Shown: piece after piece, positions 47,573-59,655 of the stretch | How the letters are laid out: every line of letters begins with the position of its first letter | Position numbering within the stretch: position 1 is the stretch's first letter | Assembly: GCA_963281155.1 (NCBI GenBank) | Contig: CAUJLY010000001.1 | Span: 3,100,001-3,164,000, forward strand | Reading direction: 5' to 3' | DNA length: 64,000 nucleotides | Origin: Rhabditophanes sp. KR3021 | Taxonomy: Eukaryota; Nematoda; Chromadorea; Rhabditida; Alloionematidae | Position numbers and translations under genes: made by a program | Notes under the pieces: model-generated | Database searches by the model: none | What the model was told of the DNA's origin: nothing | Seen by the model: only the letters and a program-made list of their open reading frames with translations

Positions 47573-47752
47573 ACCAATTTATTCTGTACAATTATTACTT
47601 TATTAAGCTATTTGTCTGGTCCCTACAATAAAACTTATTCAAAATGTTTAACTGAACTAATAATTGCTAGAAATCATTTTTATTACTAATACTTTTTTCT
47701 TCTTGTGAAAATATTTATTAAAAAAGTATCAACAATACATTAAAAACTGCAG
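47573..47752. other. Short AT-rich flank left of the transposon relic
   Basis: 3' end of the KH-domain gene; no other feature. Confidence 0.3.
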
Positions 47753-47779
47753 GTTCAGGTCATAATTATGCAGGATTTG
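47753..47779 (+). repeat. Left terminal inverted repeat of the mariner relic
   Basis: Matches the reverse complement of 48472-48498 at about 23 of 27 positions, counted by eye. Confidence 0.75.
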
Positions 47780-47974
47780 ATTAAAAAATTATATCTCATA
47801 GAGCTATAAATTTGAACTAAGGTACCTTGTAGATAAATGAGCATTCTGCCAAATTTTTGTGACGGTTGCTCGAATGGGTGTCTCTAAATATACCCTGGAA
47901 AAAAAGTCAGAAATACACTAGCATTTGAACAAAGGATGGACAGCCCCGCCATAATAAAGGATCAAAAAGCCAAA

Positions 47975-48300
47975 GGTTGTGTTACTACGTCAAGTGCAAA
48001 CAAAATCTTTAAGGCTATCTTTGTTGAACAGGGGACAAGATAAATCAAGAGTATTACACGGAGCATTGGAACCTTTTCTTAATGAAAATAAGGTCTGTTC
48101 ACTGAAGACGCTACATTTTCCATCAGGATTCTGCACTTCACATGCTGGTAAAAAGACATGGCCTATCTCGAAGGAAGGAGTATTCCGGTCATTTTACCCA
48201 AGCAGTGGCTTCCATCATTTCCTGACTGTGCTTATGCAATTTTTGGCTTTGAAATTACCTTAATTCATGAGTTCGAAAGAGAAATGCCACAACCATAAAA
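47975..48300 (+). pseudogene. Mariner-type transposase remnant
   Basis: Frameshifted and stop-containing remains of the C-terminal catalytic half described for the element at 47753-48498. The longest open frame (47979-48263) mixes two original frames. It cannot encode an active enzyme. Confidence 0.78.
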
Positions 48301-48471
48301 CAGCTAAAAAACGTAATTATTGAAGAAGCTAAACTTATCCCCATATCTATGGCGGAAAAGCAATGGCATCAATGCCAAAATGACTAAAAATGATAAATGA
48401 AGCACGGGGGACTCAAATTAAGCATTTGTTTCAATCTTCGTTCACACAATAAAATGTTATGACTTTTTCAA

Positions 48472-48498
48472 AAAATCCCGCATAACTATGACCTGAAC
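48472..48498 (-). repeat. Right terminal inverted repeat of the mariner relic
   Basis: Partner of 47753-47779. No clear TA target-site duplication is left at either outer edge. Confidence 0.75.
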
Positions 48499-48745
48499 AA
48501 AAAATATTACACAAAAGATATAAATAGTATTAAATATACTTACTTCAGCTCTTTAACACATTCAACTGGTAATGCTACTTTTGTGATTCATTTTGATATA
48601 ACGTCGACAAATATGTACTTTTAATTAAAAATATTTTTATTAAAATTATATGTTTTTGAGAAAATGTTCTTGATGATATTTGATTTCTAATAAACCAGAC
48701 ATTTACCATTCTATATAGTTTTTGTTTTTCAATTCATTCGTAACA

Positions 48746-49835
48746 ATGCATCCATCCTTTGACATCATTAGTAGCACTCTACTGAGTATTTCTTTATTTG
48801 GAAATTTATTGGCGCTATCAGTTTTTTCTAATTATAAAGAAAACAACAAAATTACAGGCTACACCTTGATTTTATTTTTCAGTTTTATTCTGGACATAAT
48901 TTTAAGTATATACAGTTTATTTACTCAGATTAAAATGTCATTAACCACTCCACTTCTGTCTTACTATATTTCAACATCAGGGAATTTTACTATGGATCCA
49001 CGAACTTCTATTCCATTTGCTTGTGTATTTGTTTTCCTATGCTACAGTAACTATACATTTACGACGACCACATTGTGTGCACGTTACTTGATGATTTCCA
49101 ATTCTGTCAAATTAACAATCAAGCATTTTTTTATTGCAATATTTTTATCATGCACAGGCCCATTTATTTTATCATTAAATGTTTACTTTGGTTTTGATTA
49201 CATAATTATTAAGAAAATTAAGGATGGTGTTGAAATAAATATTGCTGAAATGGTCATGGATTTCGTAAGTAAAAAATTCCAAAATTATAAACTTACTAGC
49301 TCATTTAGACCAAATTAAAAAGCTATGTATGCTTATTTGCATACCCCTTATACATCACATTTGTTCAGACTATATTACTCATCACCTACAAAAAATATAC
49401 GAAATTTCAAGAAGAATATGCTTCCTTTTTGTCTGATAAAACTAAAAAAATTAATAGTGACTTTAAAAGAGTTATTTTCTACCAAATGACGACACCAGTT
49501 GTATTTATTGGTAAGTAAAGATAAGTGTAACATATAAATATTTCTTTTACAGCAATTCCAATGATCATATTTGTTGCTTACATTGTTGCGGCTGATGCAG
49601 AAGATAATGATTACGGAAGTTATATTCTACGGTTAATGAGTAGGTTGACGCTCATTTTTGTCTAATTTTTAATTAAGGTCTAAATCCTGGAATTAATTGT
49701 ATCTTATTTTTATTATTAATTGGAAAGAATAGACAAATATTTATTAGACGAATCAATCGCATAAAAATTCGATTTAAAACCTATCTTTCAATAGCTCAAA
49801 ATCAAGTAGTTCCAGTTGAATCAAAAAAAACATAA
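48746..49835 (+). CDS. Seven-transmembrane chemoreceptor, Str-superfamily-like
   Basis: Exons 48746-49264, 49309-49510, 49553-49639 and 49678-49835 join in frame to 321 residues. Donors GTAAGT, GTAAGT and GTAGGT; acceptors CATTTAG, TTTACAG and ATTAAG. TM1 reads SLFGNLLALSVFSNYKENNK, TM3 is followed by TTTLCARYLMISNSV, the TM6 lead-in is SDFKRVIFYQMTTPVVFIAI, and TM7 SLNPGINCILFLLLIGKNRQ. Same subfamily as the genes at 15528 and 62470 by TM1 pattern, intron positions and TM7. Likely a chemosensory GPCR. Confidence 0.83.
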
Positions 49836-49869
49836 TAAATCTTTTTATTATTTCAAATAAACAAAGGTG

Positions 49870-50200
49870 ATTAAAAACACCTATACTGATACAGGTTTAG
49901 AATCACCATTTTCTGACTGATGCCGTAACATTTTGTAAAAATGTTCTTTTACAACTCGAATATTTGCACTGCCAATATAAAACAGCAAATAATGTACAAG
50001 TTAACAGATGCGCCAATTAAATGACATATTAAGTTCAAATATCGTGCTGATAATTTTTGATATGATCGTTGCTTAAATAAGCCAATAAATAATAGGAAGC
50101 AAATAAATAGAATAGTACCATGAACAAAATATATAAAATGATTACGGTTAAAATAATGTAGTTATTTCTGACATATGCAATGCTTTTTATGGGTGTCATA
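49870..50200 (-). pseudogene. C-terminal fragment of a 7TM receptor
   Basis: Minus strand. One frame gives MTPIKSIAYVRNNYIILTVI (TM5-like), a second gives CFLLFIGLFKQRSYQKLSAR and LICHLIGASVNLYIICC, and a third ends YIGSANIRVVKEHFYKMLRH, the 'N..iR' style end of TM7. The three follow each other with two frameshifts and no usable introns. No N-terminal half is present. Confidence 0.5.
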
Positions 50201-50601
50201 TTTAATATTCAAAAGGTTGTTTTTTAACTTCAAATATGAACTTGTTTGGAAATAGGCTCTTGGGGGTACAATAAGAAATTAAAATCAATTTGGTTAATTT
50301 TAACAGAAGTAGTAATTTGCGGCATTTTACTTGAAATCACTTTTTTGGCTTTCAAAACATACAAAAATATTTGCGTCTCTATACATTGTTACAGATAAAT
50401 AAAGTTAATGAAAAGTATATTTCCTTATCTTTAGAGATGCAAAAAATTAAGTAAATTAAAACTAATCCCTTCCTATACGATAAATTATTTGCATGTCTAT
50501 TTCTAGTGTGTAGAGACAGATTAAAAAATCAACTAATTAAGACTAAATATTAATTACCGTTTACATTTATAATCATTTTTAAAAAAATATCTAAAAAAGT
50601 A
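50201..50601. other. Intergenic, no gene seen
   Basis: AT-rich. Confidence 0.3.
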
Positions 50602-50683
50602 TACCGCAAGTGGGGTTCGAACCCACGACCCATAATGGGATTGGAACTTAAGTCCAACGCCTTAACCGCTCGGCCATCGCGGT
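50602..50683 (-). tRNA. tRNA-Leu (anticodon TAA)
   Basis: An 82-base class II tRNA on the minus strand: acceptor ACCGCGA with TTGCGGT, D arm GCCGAGCGGTTAAGGC, anticodon stem TTGGA/TCCAA with loop CTTAAGT, a long variable arm (TCCCATTATGGGT) and T loop TTCGAAC. A T6 run follows on the minus strand as terminator. Confidence 0.96.
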
Positions 50684-53056
50684 TATGTGTTTTTCACATA
50701 GATATATATTACAATGGCCAACTGCTATCACTACAAACTATACTTGTAAAGTGAGAGCATTAAAACATTAAAAACAATTGAAGGAAATGAGTATATCAAA
50801 GAAATAAAGTCGTCAACACTTTTTTAATTATCATACTTATAAACAATATCAACTTATTATCCGTGAGGAATTTCATACGACTTGTTGCAAATATTTTGTT
50901 CTTATTTATAAAATTGAATTAACTTTAAAAGTTCTATCAAAATGCAAACCTTATGTTAATCATTTCTTAAGGAGAGAATATTTTCTAGTTTTCAAAAGTC
51001 TTTATTGTGTTGTAAATAAACAATATTTTACCAATGTTGTCATAATATTTGTGGGTTTTCTAAATAAGAATTATTAGTTAAACCAGCATAAAAATAACAA
51101 AATTCATCCGTTAATTTAAATATACAATATATAACTACAATTCTTGTAGATATGCTTTAACAAAAATTAAATTATGCTGTATTTTGTTAATTAGCATAGA
51201 AGAAAAAAGTAATTTACATGAATCCATGCTTAAGCTTCTTATTCTTTTATGGTGCAGAGCCATTTATTCAACTAAATGATGCTTAAGCATGTTCTGAATT
51301 CTTTTTTGATTTTTCAAGCACCAAAAAGTGAACTTATAGATAGTTATTTAAGATATAAATACAAAAGCCACATATGCGAAAGATATTTTTATCAAACTCT
51401 ATGATTTCATTATAGGTTTTTTAAATGTCATATATGAACAAGACTATGAACTTCTGAACTTTGTAATTTTATTTGGCTTCTTTAGTTATAAAATAATTTA
51501 TTATTCAGGAATACATGTCTTTTCATCATCATTATCCTAAAATTTATATATTTGCCAACAACGTAAATAAGATTTCCTTACATGTAACTATCATTAGTAT
51601 GTAAATGGTAATGCAATTAATTGGAAAGATTTTTATTATTTATTCAGATGTCCAAATATAGCAAGAGTGGGCAAATAATACTAAGAAACCAAAATTATTA
51701 TAATTGATATTCATTCAAACTTCCATTGAAAGGATACCATAGCATAATTATAATAAAGCAAACTTTATCAAGATATATTTAATTGCCTGTTATTTATTGA
51801 AAAATAATTTGTACTATGAATACGTGCCATCCTACAAAGATTCTGCATACTTCGTGTCTTCTAATTAAAGCTGACGTAAGTCTTAGTTTACAATTCCAAT
51901 GATCGCCCACGAAAAAGCTTTTTCTAGATGTAAAATTTATTCTAATTGACATTTGAGACCTCCTCTTAAATTTACTATAAAAAGCAAAAGTACCAAAAGT
52001 ATCTTCGCATTAATCCTTTAGATTTTGCCCGGTGTGTGTCGTTTGTTCAAAATCAGAAGCTTTAATGATATAATGTATTTTAAATCAAAAATTTGCGAAT
52101 ATTTCATAATTTACTTAAAAAGGTAATTTAAATATTATTTAATAATAAATACTTTCCTTTAGGTCATGGTTATCTCCTGCACAAATCAAATGTTCTTGTT
52201 ATCTTAAATAACACTAATGATGTGTATGAAATAATATTAAAAAGTAAGATCGAATAATATGTTTAATTTTGAATTATATTTAGATTTTATTAAATTGCCA
52301 TTTGTTGTGGATATCATAATGTAAAAATACATCCAGTGCAAAATATATATGTTGCAAAATTAAGTTTATTCCGAGGCAGTCATCATCAAAAATACTAAAT
52401 TAAATGTATGGAAACCACGATTCCTCAAATATATTGCTTGAGTCAAAATAAAATTGTTTTTATCAATTGTTTGAGTTTTGTAATTGCTTAATCTAAATTC
52501 CACACGTTATTTCATCATTACGAATGATGTAAAATAAATAATGAAGAGGGTTAATTATTATAAAAAATGATCCAACTCAAATAATTTCTTTTTTACATTA
52601 CACTTTGTATCTTACGGATGTCTTTTATTGTTCAAATATATGCATTTCGGAAGAAAGTATGTAAGTGAAATGAAAGAGCTTTTTGAACTATAATATTTTG
52701 TATGTGCCGTTCCAAATAAAAAGTGTTTACTACATCGCACATCAATAGCATTTGTGCTCAAAACAAAAATGTTTTTACGAATCAGCGATTATTTGTCTGT
52801 GTTAAATTCCCTGCTGGTGAATAAAAAATGCAGTTATTACTCTCAATTAAAGCAAACACTATGATAAGAATTAAAAAGATTCCTTTTTGTTTCGAATTAG
52901 TTGAAACAGTTCTCATTAGTGTGTAAATTAGTAAAATTGTGTTAGTTTTAGAAAAATTCATGCTCAATTTGTAAATTTTTGTGTTTAAATGCATCTTTAT
53001 TATCACTTTGTATTATATTTAACCTTGAATTTTCCTATAAATTGATAAACACTTTA
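50684..53056. other. 2.4 kb without a supported gene
   Basis: Very AT-rich. Around 52078-52330 canonical-looking donors and acceptors surround short frames (for example HGYLLHKSNVLVILNNTNDV) but the frames cannot be joined into one product; possibly a relic. Elsewhere nothing. Confidence 0.35.
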
Positions 53057-53062
53057 TTTCAG
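53057..53062 (+). promoter_or_regulatory. Candidate trans-splice acceptor of the epoxide hydrolase gene
   Basis: TTTCAG 12 bases before the ATG at 53075, without an upstream exon in view. This is the typical place for spliced-leader addition in nematodes. Confidence 0.4.
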
Positions 53063-53074
53063 TGTCATTGAACA

Positions 53075-54529
53075 ATGTCGTTCAAACATATTATATTGGC
53101 AGTAATTATTGCCTTTGTTGCTTACAAATGTTTCATTTCATCAGGGGATAATGCTCAGGTAAGCAAACAACATATTTATTTGATCCTCATTTAACAGATT
53201 GACATTCCAAAAGATGGATACTTTGGAAGTGGTGCAAAAAAGGCTGATAATGAAGCTATAGTTTCTTTTAAAATCCATGTCACTGATGCTGAATTACTCG
53301 ACATTAAAAATAGATTGACTAATTCTCGCGTAACCCATAATACCCTTGAAGATATAAAAGGATTTGAATATGGCTTTAACACACAAACTTTGAGAACAGT
53401 TAAGGATTATTGGTTGAATAAGTTTGATTGGAGAAAACAAGAAGCACTTCTTAATTCTTTCCCACAATTTAAAACTGAAATTGAAGGACTTAATATCCAT
53501 TATCTTCATGTTACACCTCCAAAGAATAAGTACAAGACTGTTTTCCCTTTATTAGTAAGTTTTATACATCTTTTTCTAGTTAAATAACATTTTTATTAGT
53601 TAGTTCACGGCTGGCCTGGTAGCATATTTGAATTTTATAAGATGATTCCAATGTTAATTGATCCAAAAACAATAGATCCAAAGATTGACTTTGCATTTGA
53701 GTTAATTGTCCCTTCAATTCCTGGATATGGATATTCTGACAGTTCAAAAATCACTGGTTTGGATCAATTGGCTGTGGCGAGGTTATTTAAAAAGTTAATG
53801 CTCCGTATTGGACATAAGCAATGGTTTGCTCAGGGAGGAGACTGGGGCAGCTTGATAACAGCTCAAATGGCGCGCTTATACCCGGAAAATTTATTTGGAC
53901 TTCATGTCAATATGGCCTTCATGCAGCCATCTACATTTAAGCAAATAGTCTATACTATTATTGGGAATTTTGCACCATCATTGGTTTTCAAAAATCCAAT
54001 TCATCACAATTATAGTTCGAAGCGTATATTTATGTATTTGCTTGAAGAAACGGGCTACGGGCATATCCAATGCACAAAACCCGACACTGTCGGAGCAGCA
54101 CTAAACGATTCCCCTCTTGGTATGGCTGCTTACATTCTCGAGAAATTTTCAACATGGACCAATCCCGATTTCGTTCACCTTGAAGATGGTGGTTTAACGA
54201 AAAAATTCACTATGGACGAACTTTTGACAAATGTAATGATCTATTATACCAACGGAAATATTGTAAACTCTCAGAGATTTTATAAAGAATCATTAGGCCA
54301 TGAAAACATGGAGCTCCAAAAGCAATATGTTACAGTGAAAACTGGTTATGCTGCTTTTCCATTTGATTTGGGTGAAAGAGTTCCCGAGGAATTGTTTGAA
54401 TTATCGTTTAATATGGTCACATATAATGCTTTCGAAGGTGAGGAAGGAGGTCATTTTGCTGCCTTTGAGACTCCTAAGTTACTTGCCAAGGATATTATTA
54501 ATTTTGTCAAAACTATTAATAAGCTGTAA
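53075..54529 (+). CDS. Microsomal/juvenile-hormone-type epoxide hydrolase
   Basis: Exons 53075-53158, 53198-53554 and 53600-54529 join at phase 0 to 456 residues, the usual length of microsomal epoxide hydrolase. The enzyme opens epoxides of xenobiotics or lipids to diols at the ER membrane. N-terminal membrane anchor: HIILAVIIAFVAYKCF. EHN domain: about residues 45-135 (FKIHVTDAELLDIKNRL). Oxyanion-hole motif LVHGWPGS follows the second junction, the nucleophile Asp is in AQGGDWGSL, the lid has YYTNGNIVNSQRFYKES, and the catalytic His is in EGGHFAAFE. All key residues are present, so it should be active. A polyadenylation signal lies at 54565. Confidence 0.95.
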
Positions 54530-54564
54530 AAAACTTAATCAGGTGCATTTATTTAGTTTAGTTT

Positions 54565-54570
54565 AATAAA
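54565..54570 (+). terminator. Polyadenylation signal AATAAA
   Basis: 36 bases after the stop codon of the epoxide hydrolase gene. Confidence 0.55.
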
Positions 54571-54756
54571 TAAAATTGCTCTGACTTTGTTATTCCTATG
54601 CTAAGCGATATGTTTGATTTTTATCTTAAAAAGTGTATTCAATAGCATGCTCAAACTTTATTTAATAAGAAAGAGACGAGAGTAAAAATTGGTTTATTCT
54701 TAATAGTGAGTAGTTTAGTAATTAAATAATAAGTATCATGAAAAAACTTGGGTATA

Positions 54757-54830
54757 GCCGCCATAGCTCAGTCGGTTAGAGCGTGGGTCTAATAAGCCCA
54801 AGGTCGCAGGTTCGACCCCTGCTGGCGGCA
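54757..54830 (+). tRNA. tRNA-Ile (anticodon AAT)
   Basis: A 74-base cloverleaf: acceptor GCCGCCA/TGGCGGC, D arm GCTC/GAGC, anticodon stem TGGGT/GCCCA with loop CTAATAA, T arm GCAGG/CCTGC with loop TTCGACC. The discriminator base is A. A T5 run follows. Confidence 0.97.
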
Positions 54831-55053
54831 ATAACTTTTTAAAAAATAGTTTTTTAATATGCAAATGAGACGAAAATTCAAAAAGAAAGTACCAAATTGA
54901 ATTTGTTATCTATTTTTTCAACTATATTTAAAAGCTTTGATAATAATAATCGTGCTTCAAATAAATATTACAATGTTCATTTCGTAAGCAAATTTTTAAA
55001 TATTTAAATTGAGTTTTTATATTATTGCTGATACAAATTTCATTAAAAACATT

Positions 55054-55135
55054 CGCTCAGAGCAGGGTTCGAACCTACGCGGGAAAATCCCAATAGATTT
55101 CAAGTCTATCTCCTTAACCACTCGGACATCTGAGC
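55054..55135 (-). tRNA. tRNA-Ser (anticodon TGA)
   Basis: An 82-base class II tRNA on the minus strand: acceptor GCTCAGA/TCTGAGC, D arm TCCGAGTGGTTAAGGA, anticodon stem ATAGA/TCTAT with loop CTTGAAA, long variable arm (TGGGATTTTCCCGCG), T loop TTCGAAC and discriminator G. Confidence 0.96.
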
Positions 55136-56213
55136 TGAAAATAAATTAAGAATAATAATTCTTGGCAAAAGAGAATTATATCTTGCTACTAACAATGAAA
55201 ACTTTGCATGAAAGGTTAATTATATTTTAACAACGAAGAGATAAATGTTATCTTCATAAAGTTTCCTTTTTCAAGAGATTACTTTACCTCAAATCGATTG
55301 ACGATACAACTGTTAATGATATTGTACATGTTGTTGATAATTAAGCTAAAGTAACTCTTGTGTTTTTTAGCAAAAAAATTATATTCTAAATAATAACATG
55401 TTTATTGTTAATTTTAACAAATAATGGATTATAAAAAATCATACGTTTAGTATAGTCTGATGCAATTGTTATAAAAGCTTTATAATTTTTTTGAACTAAT
55501 GAGTTTAAAGTTACTAACTAATGTTCTGAATATAAAAATGCCTAAACAGTTGATAAATTAATATCAAACATTAATTATTTCATAAAATTTGTATATTTAA
55601 TAGACACGGTGTTTTAATGATTGAATTATACTCAATAATAAAAAATTAGATAAATTATCATGTTGTCACGAATTTTGACTAAGATTGCCACCCCCAGCCC
55701 ACATACTCCCTATATCACACAGCATGTTTTTTATAAATATGTTATTAAAAAATTTTTTAAATTATGTTTTAACAAATCGACTCTATAGCAATAGAGTACT
55801 CTGAAACTGAAAAATTTAGAGATTTTGAGAGAAACTCGAATGAAGTGAAATTCATTTAAAAGGGTTTGCTTAATAATTTATTTTATTTTTTTAATATTAT
55901 TTTTATTCCTTTGTCATTTTGCATGCAAAAGTAAACTTTTTGATTTTCAAATGATGTTCATGCAGAATTTACACTAAAAAATTGATTATACATTTTTGTA
56001 AAAATAACAACGATGCTATATTTAAAACATTTCATATCATATAACATTCACAATCAGACATTAAAAATGAATAGTGGGAAATAATTTTTAATCTAACCTG
56101 TTTCAATTTCTCAATAGCATAGTCACTTTTGAAATTAAATCTTGCTACATAAAACTTAGAACACAATACTTAATCAGCAAGCTTAAACTGACTGGGCAAT
56201 AACTGCAAGACAT
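55136..56213. other. Intergenic between tRNA genes
   Basis: AT-rich; no gene seen. Confidence 0.35.
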
Positions 56214-56215
56214 GC

Positions 56216-56273
<58 letters not shown>

Positions 56274-56287
56274 TCCACCCGGTGGCG
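56214..56287 (+). tRNA. tRNA-Asn (anticodon GTT)
   Basis: A 74-base cloverleaf close to other animal tRNA-Asn genes: D arm GCGC/GCGC, anticodon stem TTCGG/CCGAA with loop CTGTTAA, T arm TGGTGG..CCACC. The acceptor stem GCCTCCG/CGGTGGC has a T-T mismatch at the fourth pair. A T5 run follows. Confidence 0.94.
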
Positions 56288-58174
56288 AATTCTTTTTATT
56301 TTTGATTGAATAAAAGTTACTCTATCATTTATTAATAGCCTAATTTTGTTGAGATTTGCAACTTGTTACATGTCGGTACTCCGACTTTATAATTGGCTAT
56401 TCAAACAATTAATGTTTTGATTTGTAGATATGGTATAAAATCAACAAATATATAAAATATAATAGATATTTGATTAAGAATATGGATAACCACTTTAATC
56501 TATTAATTAAAATATTGACTAAGAATTGACACAAATGTAAATGCCCATAGTTTTATATAATGGCATCTTTAAAATGTTTTACATCAACATTTAATTGACA
56601 ATAATATATTTGATTATTGAAATGATTCTACAAACTTATTTTAGAAATGATATATGAAGATAAGTTTATAGCATTTATAATTACTTAAATTGGATGCCAT
56701 GTTCACGACAATAGCACTTATAGCATTAAACGTAAAGAGTGGTTGACAAATGCTAATCAATTCTATTATTTTATGATGATTACAAAACAGATAAACTTTA
56801 AATCGTATTAACTTTCTTGATAGTGTCTATTTGACAATATTTCAAATTTAATTCATCTTTATATAAACTAATAATGCCACTAAGAACACCTGCTATAATT
56901 CTTAATCGCAAGTTGTATTTTCACAAGTTGAAAGGACATATAATAAAATGCAGAAAAAAACAAAAAAGACTGGTTACAGAAGATGAAATGACAGAAAGTG
57001 CTAGAAGCATAAGTATTTTGTAATTGTTTACGAAGATTAATAAATTTTATTTAGAACACATGAACTGTCACTTGTTCAAAGTCATTGGTTGATTGCAATC
57101 ATGAAATAAAAACAACGAGCAGGTATAATTTGCTGCAAAAACGAATGAAAAGCACACACTAACCGTTACTATCGAAAGAAAAATTCAAGGTGAGAAGTAG
57201 CCATAAAAGGATGGAACTTTCTATAAATGAATAAAATATGATCAATAAGCAAAGAATGATGATTTTAAGAAAAAGCTTCAATGTATCGGATAGACCAAAG
57301 CTCACTCTTATAAAAAATAAACTCTTTGATAATGGAGATAACGTCAGACAAACTTCATTCAAAAGTTTGTTGGAGCCGTGTGTGAATTCACCATTAAATC
57401 ATGGAGTCAATTACACAAAAGTAAGAATACAAGACTCGTATATTGTATTTTGCTATCAGCGTGAAAATGTTAATCAGCTGTTGAGAGCTGGAAAGATATT
57501 TGTTCAAATTTAAATGAGGTGGAAATCATAGAATGTTTTAGGGAAATGTCCTATTGAAAATCAAAGAAAGGAAATTAAAAGTGCTGCTACATCTGCTTTT
57601 GAAAAAAAGTACCTAAACAAATAAAATGTAAAAGTCATGAATATGAAGTCCAAAATAAATGTCATTCACAAGGCACATATACATGGTAGACATATTGCAT
57701 TTAACAATGGCATTTTTGTAAAATGATATAGAGGCCTTGATATATATGAACTGGAACCAATAGAAGCCAGTTTATATCTTTTAATATTTATGCTAACCGC
57801 GTATATGAATGCCATTTTTAATTTACTTTCTATTATATTGTATTATTTTTTTAATAACTCATCTTTATAGATCGGTGTCATTTTATGTTTAAAAAGCCAA
57901 AGTCATACATGCCCAAAAAAGAGATTACTTAAGTAGCTAATTTATTAATAGTGTTGCATTTATGCTTAATCTACAAACTACATTACATTGTTTTAGAGTA
58001 TAAATCTGTCTATTATAAATAAAAATCATCATTATAAATTGAAAGGTCCGGTTTACTATCAATAAGTGAGTAAATACTGATTAATTTTAGCAATCAAATC
58101 TGATAAAAATCATAGCTTGGTTACATTTAAACTAATACTTACAAGCATTTTATATTTTTGGAAGTTAATACAGC
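56288..58174. other. 1.9 kb without a supported gene
   Basis: Two short plus-strand frames noted: 56874-57020 (48 codons, basic, MPLRTPAIILNRKLYFHKLK start) and 57238-57513 (91 codons, MINKQRMMILRKSFN start, no domain). They may belong to a lost gene; neither has a clear splice partner. Confidence 0.35.
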
Positions 58175-59655
58175 ATGATGCAAGTAAATATTCTTATTCT
58201 ACTATTCATTTCAATTTTTTGCAATATAACAAATGCTGCAGATTCCGACGGAAAGGAGTTTGTATTTTCTTTTATGAACTATAATGGTTATACTTCAAAT
58301 GCATCAATCACAACTGCCATCGTGATTCCATTATATAATAATAGTATTTGTACCTTTAAATATACTCAAACATCAAATAATAAATTAGTGTCATTTCAAA
58401 AAACTGCCTTTTATGGCAGAACAAATGAGGTAACTATTTAACTTTAAAATAAATTAAACGTTTTAAGATTTCCTTCGATCCCAATGAAGTACTTCTATTA
58501 ACAAATTATCATCCATTAAAAATCAGTGCTCTTGATACCAAAGATTTCCGTATATTTGTTTCATGCTCAGAAGAAATTAAACTCATTGCCAGGTACAGCG
58601 ATTTAATCGAGACAATGGGAGACATTTACAATGTCTTTTCAATTAAAAATAGCGGTAATAAATACATTTTTGAAATGCCAACTCAACGCAGTTCGATAAA
58701 AGGATTCATTGGAATATTACCCATTACTCAATCCACTTATATTAGTGTAAATATCTTAGGATACTTAAATGGTGAAATATTTTCAAATGAAACTATTCAA
58801 TATGATACTACTTTTAGCACCAACCAGCGTTACATTGCTATTTCACCTCTAGATATAAAGGAGTATAATTCAAGTATAATTATTTCAGCAACATCTAATT
58901 TTATGTTGACTTTTGCAAGTCCTTTTATAACAGAGAGTAATTTTAACTATGACGCATGCGGAGATTTAATTTGTGAAGATTATACTGCGTTTATGCTCAT
59001 GCCAGTTGTTTCCAAGGAATGTAATATAATGCTACGTCAACCTGATCAAAAAATTATGAGAAATGATTTTACAACACGGCTTTATGTCTCTCCACCGAGT
59101 GTAGATAATGATTGCAATGAAAGTTTCAGCATGGATGTTTATGATGAAAACAACAATGTTAAGCATGAGTTAATTAGTGCAATTGGATCGAGTACAATTG
59201 AATTAACAGATAAATCAGAAATGGGTTCTTCAACTTCTGGAGGACAAATTCCGATGTTTAGACTCGGAAGAGTTATAAATTCCCCTGGCAGTCCATTAAC
59301 ATATGGTCACTTTGGTCATTTTGTTCCAAGTATTAGGGAATGGGTTGTTGGAAAAACACAGTTCTATACATTAGCAACAAATTGCATCATCGAATTTTAT
59401 GCAGATCAAGATGGCTATAATCCTGAGTTCATAAAGCTGGACGGAATCGTTATAAGTAATTACAATTTCAATTACATGAACTATTTTAAAAAAAAGTATG
59501 GTCATTTCACAATACCAGTTAAAGGTTATGGGCTTCATACGTTCGAAAATTGGGGTAACTATGTTTTGTATGTGATATGTAAAAACGTTAATAATAATGT
59601 TTATGATTCTGCTGGTTACGTTGCATCATTCAATCAAAAAAAAGGAAAAAGATAA
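58175..59655 (+). CDS. Secreted protein resembling the IgGFc-binding N-terminal domain
   Basis: Exons 58175-58429 and 58468-59655 (donor GTAACT, acceptor TTTTAAG, phase 0) give 480 residues. A signal peptide is clear (ILILLFISIFCNITNA). The next residues, DSDGKEFVFSFMNYNG, match the start of the IgGFc-binding/mucin-associated domain ('G.eF..aFm.N'). Later parts (YGHFGHFVPSIREWVVGKTQ, FTIPVKGYGLHTFENWGNY) fit its end, with 'yGHf' and W positions. Several Cys pairs (CGDLICED) and many N-glycosylation sites suggest an extracellular protein. Such proteins in worms are thought to bind cuticle, mucus or pathogens, but none of that is shown here. Confidence 0.7.

Larger units (their letters stand above)
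47753..48498 (+). mobile_element. Decayed mariner/Tc1-type transposon with inverted ends
   Basis: The ends form an imperfect inverted repeat of about 27 bases: 47753 onward begins GTTCAGGTCATAATTATGC and the reverse complement of 48498 backward begins GTTCAGGTCATAGTTATGC. Between them, on the plus strand, fragments of a mariner-like transposase C-terminal half occur in changing frames: IFVEQGTR, INQEYYTE, GALEPFLNENK, then a DSAPSH-like region (SGFCTSHAGKKTWPISKEGV), and LPKQWLPSFPDCAYAIFG in place of the usual 'WPp.SPDlnP.d...wg'. The second catalytic region is thus recognisable but broken. At about 750 bases the element is well short of a full mariner, so the transposase N-terminal half has been deleted. 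Confidence 0.8.

Noticed and set aside
52078..52330. A mini-gene with canonical-looking splice sites
   Set aside because: The frames on the two sides of the introns do not join into one product longer than about 30 residues.
53294..53509. Minus-strand frames over the epoxide hydrolase exon 2
   Set aside because: Shadows of the coding exon on the plus strand.
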